Notes under the pieces: model-generated
The model's input: the letters and a program-made list of their open reading frames with translations, nothing else
What the model was told of the DNA's origin: nothing
Database searches by the model: none
Program-made: the position numbers and the translations under genes
Origin: Prevotellaceae bacterium
GTDB lineage: Bacteria > Bacteroidota > Bacteroidia > Bacteroidales > UBA932
Length of the DNA stretch: 5,264 nucleotides
Assembly: GCA_031267855.1 (NCBI GenBank)
Contig: JAIRYH010000130.1
Span: forward strand, 1 to 5,264
Reading direction: 5' to 3'
Shown: positions 5,151 through 5,264 of the stretch, piece after piece
Numbering within the stretch: the first letter of the stretch is position 1
How the letters are laid out: every line of letters starts with the position of its first letter

Positions 5151-5264
5151 CGGTGTACCGCGAAGGATTCCCGGTATACCGGGAAAGTCTCGCGGTGTAC
5201 CGGGAAAGATTCCCGGTGTACCGGGAAAGTCTCGCGGTGTACCGGGAAAGTCTCGCGGTGTACC
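5151..5264. repeat. 21-bp near-palindromic tandem repeat array, open at window end
   Basis: Five full units (5151-5171, 5172-5192, 5193-5213, 5214-5234, 5235-5255) and the first 9 bp of a sixth. The shared core is CGGTGTACCGGGAAAG followed by a variable TCTCG or ATTCC. A degraded half unit (GGATTCG) precedes the first. Variation is concentrated in the 3' end of the unit and alternates partly (ATTCC, TCTCG, ATTCC, TCTCG, TCTCG). Unit junctions form palindromes, the best being TTCCCGGTATACCGGGAA (5169-5186), perfect over 18 bp. No spacers separate the units. The period is a multiple of three and several frames stay open, so a coding role on either strand cannot be excluded. Confidence 0.85.

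Noticed and set aside
5151..5264. CRISPR array.
   Set aside because: Units are contiguous 21-mers with no spacers and no cas genes nearby.

Overview
The window looks like Bacteroidetes, most likely Bacteroidales, chromosome. Three intergenic regions carry the phylum's -7 promoter box (TATCTTTG, consensus TAnnTTTG), with no clear Shine-Dalgarno sequences. The block ftsX - DUF3098 - uppP is a recognised Bacteroidales gene order, and the proteins read as that group's versions.

Left edge (1-322, minus strand): an MNT-HEPN nucleotidyltransferase/HEPN pair. Only the first 18 codons of the nucleotidyltransferase lie in the window. They overlap the end of a HEPN gene whose N-terminal half is missing and which sits directly behind a good promoter. 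Next comes a complete ZIP-family metal transporter gene (398-1189, minus). It is flanked by a 19-bp sequence in inverted orientation (18/19 match).

Centre: 1190-1432 holds the divergent promoters of the ZIP gene and pnuC, plus a purine-rich 15-bp tandem repeat. pnuC (1433-2092, plus) encodes a PnuC-type vitamin-precursor transporter. A 267-bp gap follows. It contains a partial second copy of the element found ahead of pnuC, a promoter box, and a leader of about 180 nt with four successive inverted repeats.

Right-centre (2360-4674, plus): an envelope operon of ftsX (divisome/ABC-type membrane protein), two tandem DUF3098 genes made by a local duplication, and uppP (undecaprenyl-diphosphate phosphatase). 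FtsX controls septal peptidoglycan hydrolysis and UppP recycles the lipid carrier for peptidoglycan, so the cluster is an envelope-building unit.

Right edge (4675-5264): where truB often follows in related genomes there is a decayed ISAs1-family transposase 3' end on the minus strand, with an in-frame stop and an internal deletion. It abuts a 21-bp, near-palindromic tandem array that runs out of the window. I find no complete undescribed system. The best candidates for follow-up are the structured ftsX leader, the repeat family around zip/pnuC/ftsX, the DUF3098 duplication and the 21-bp array.
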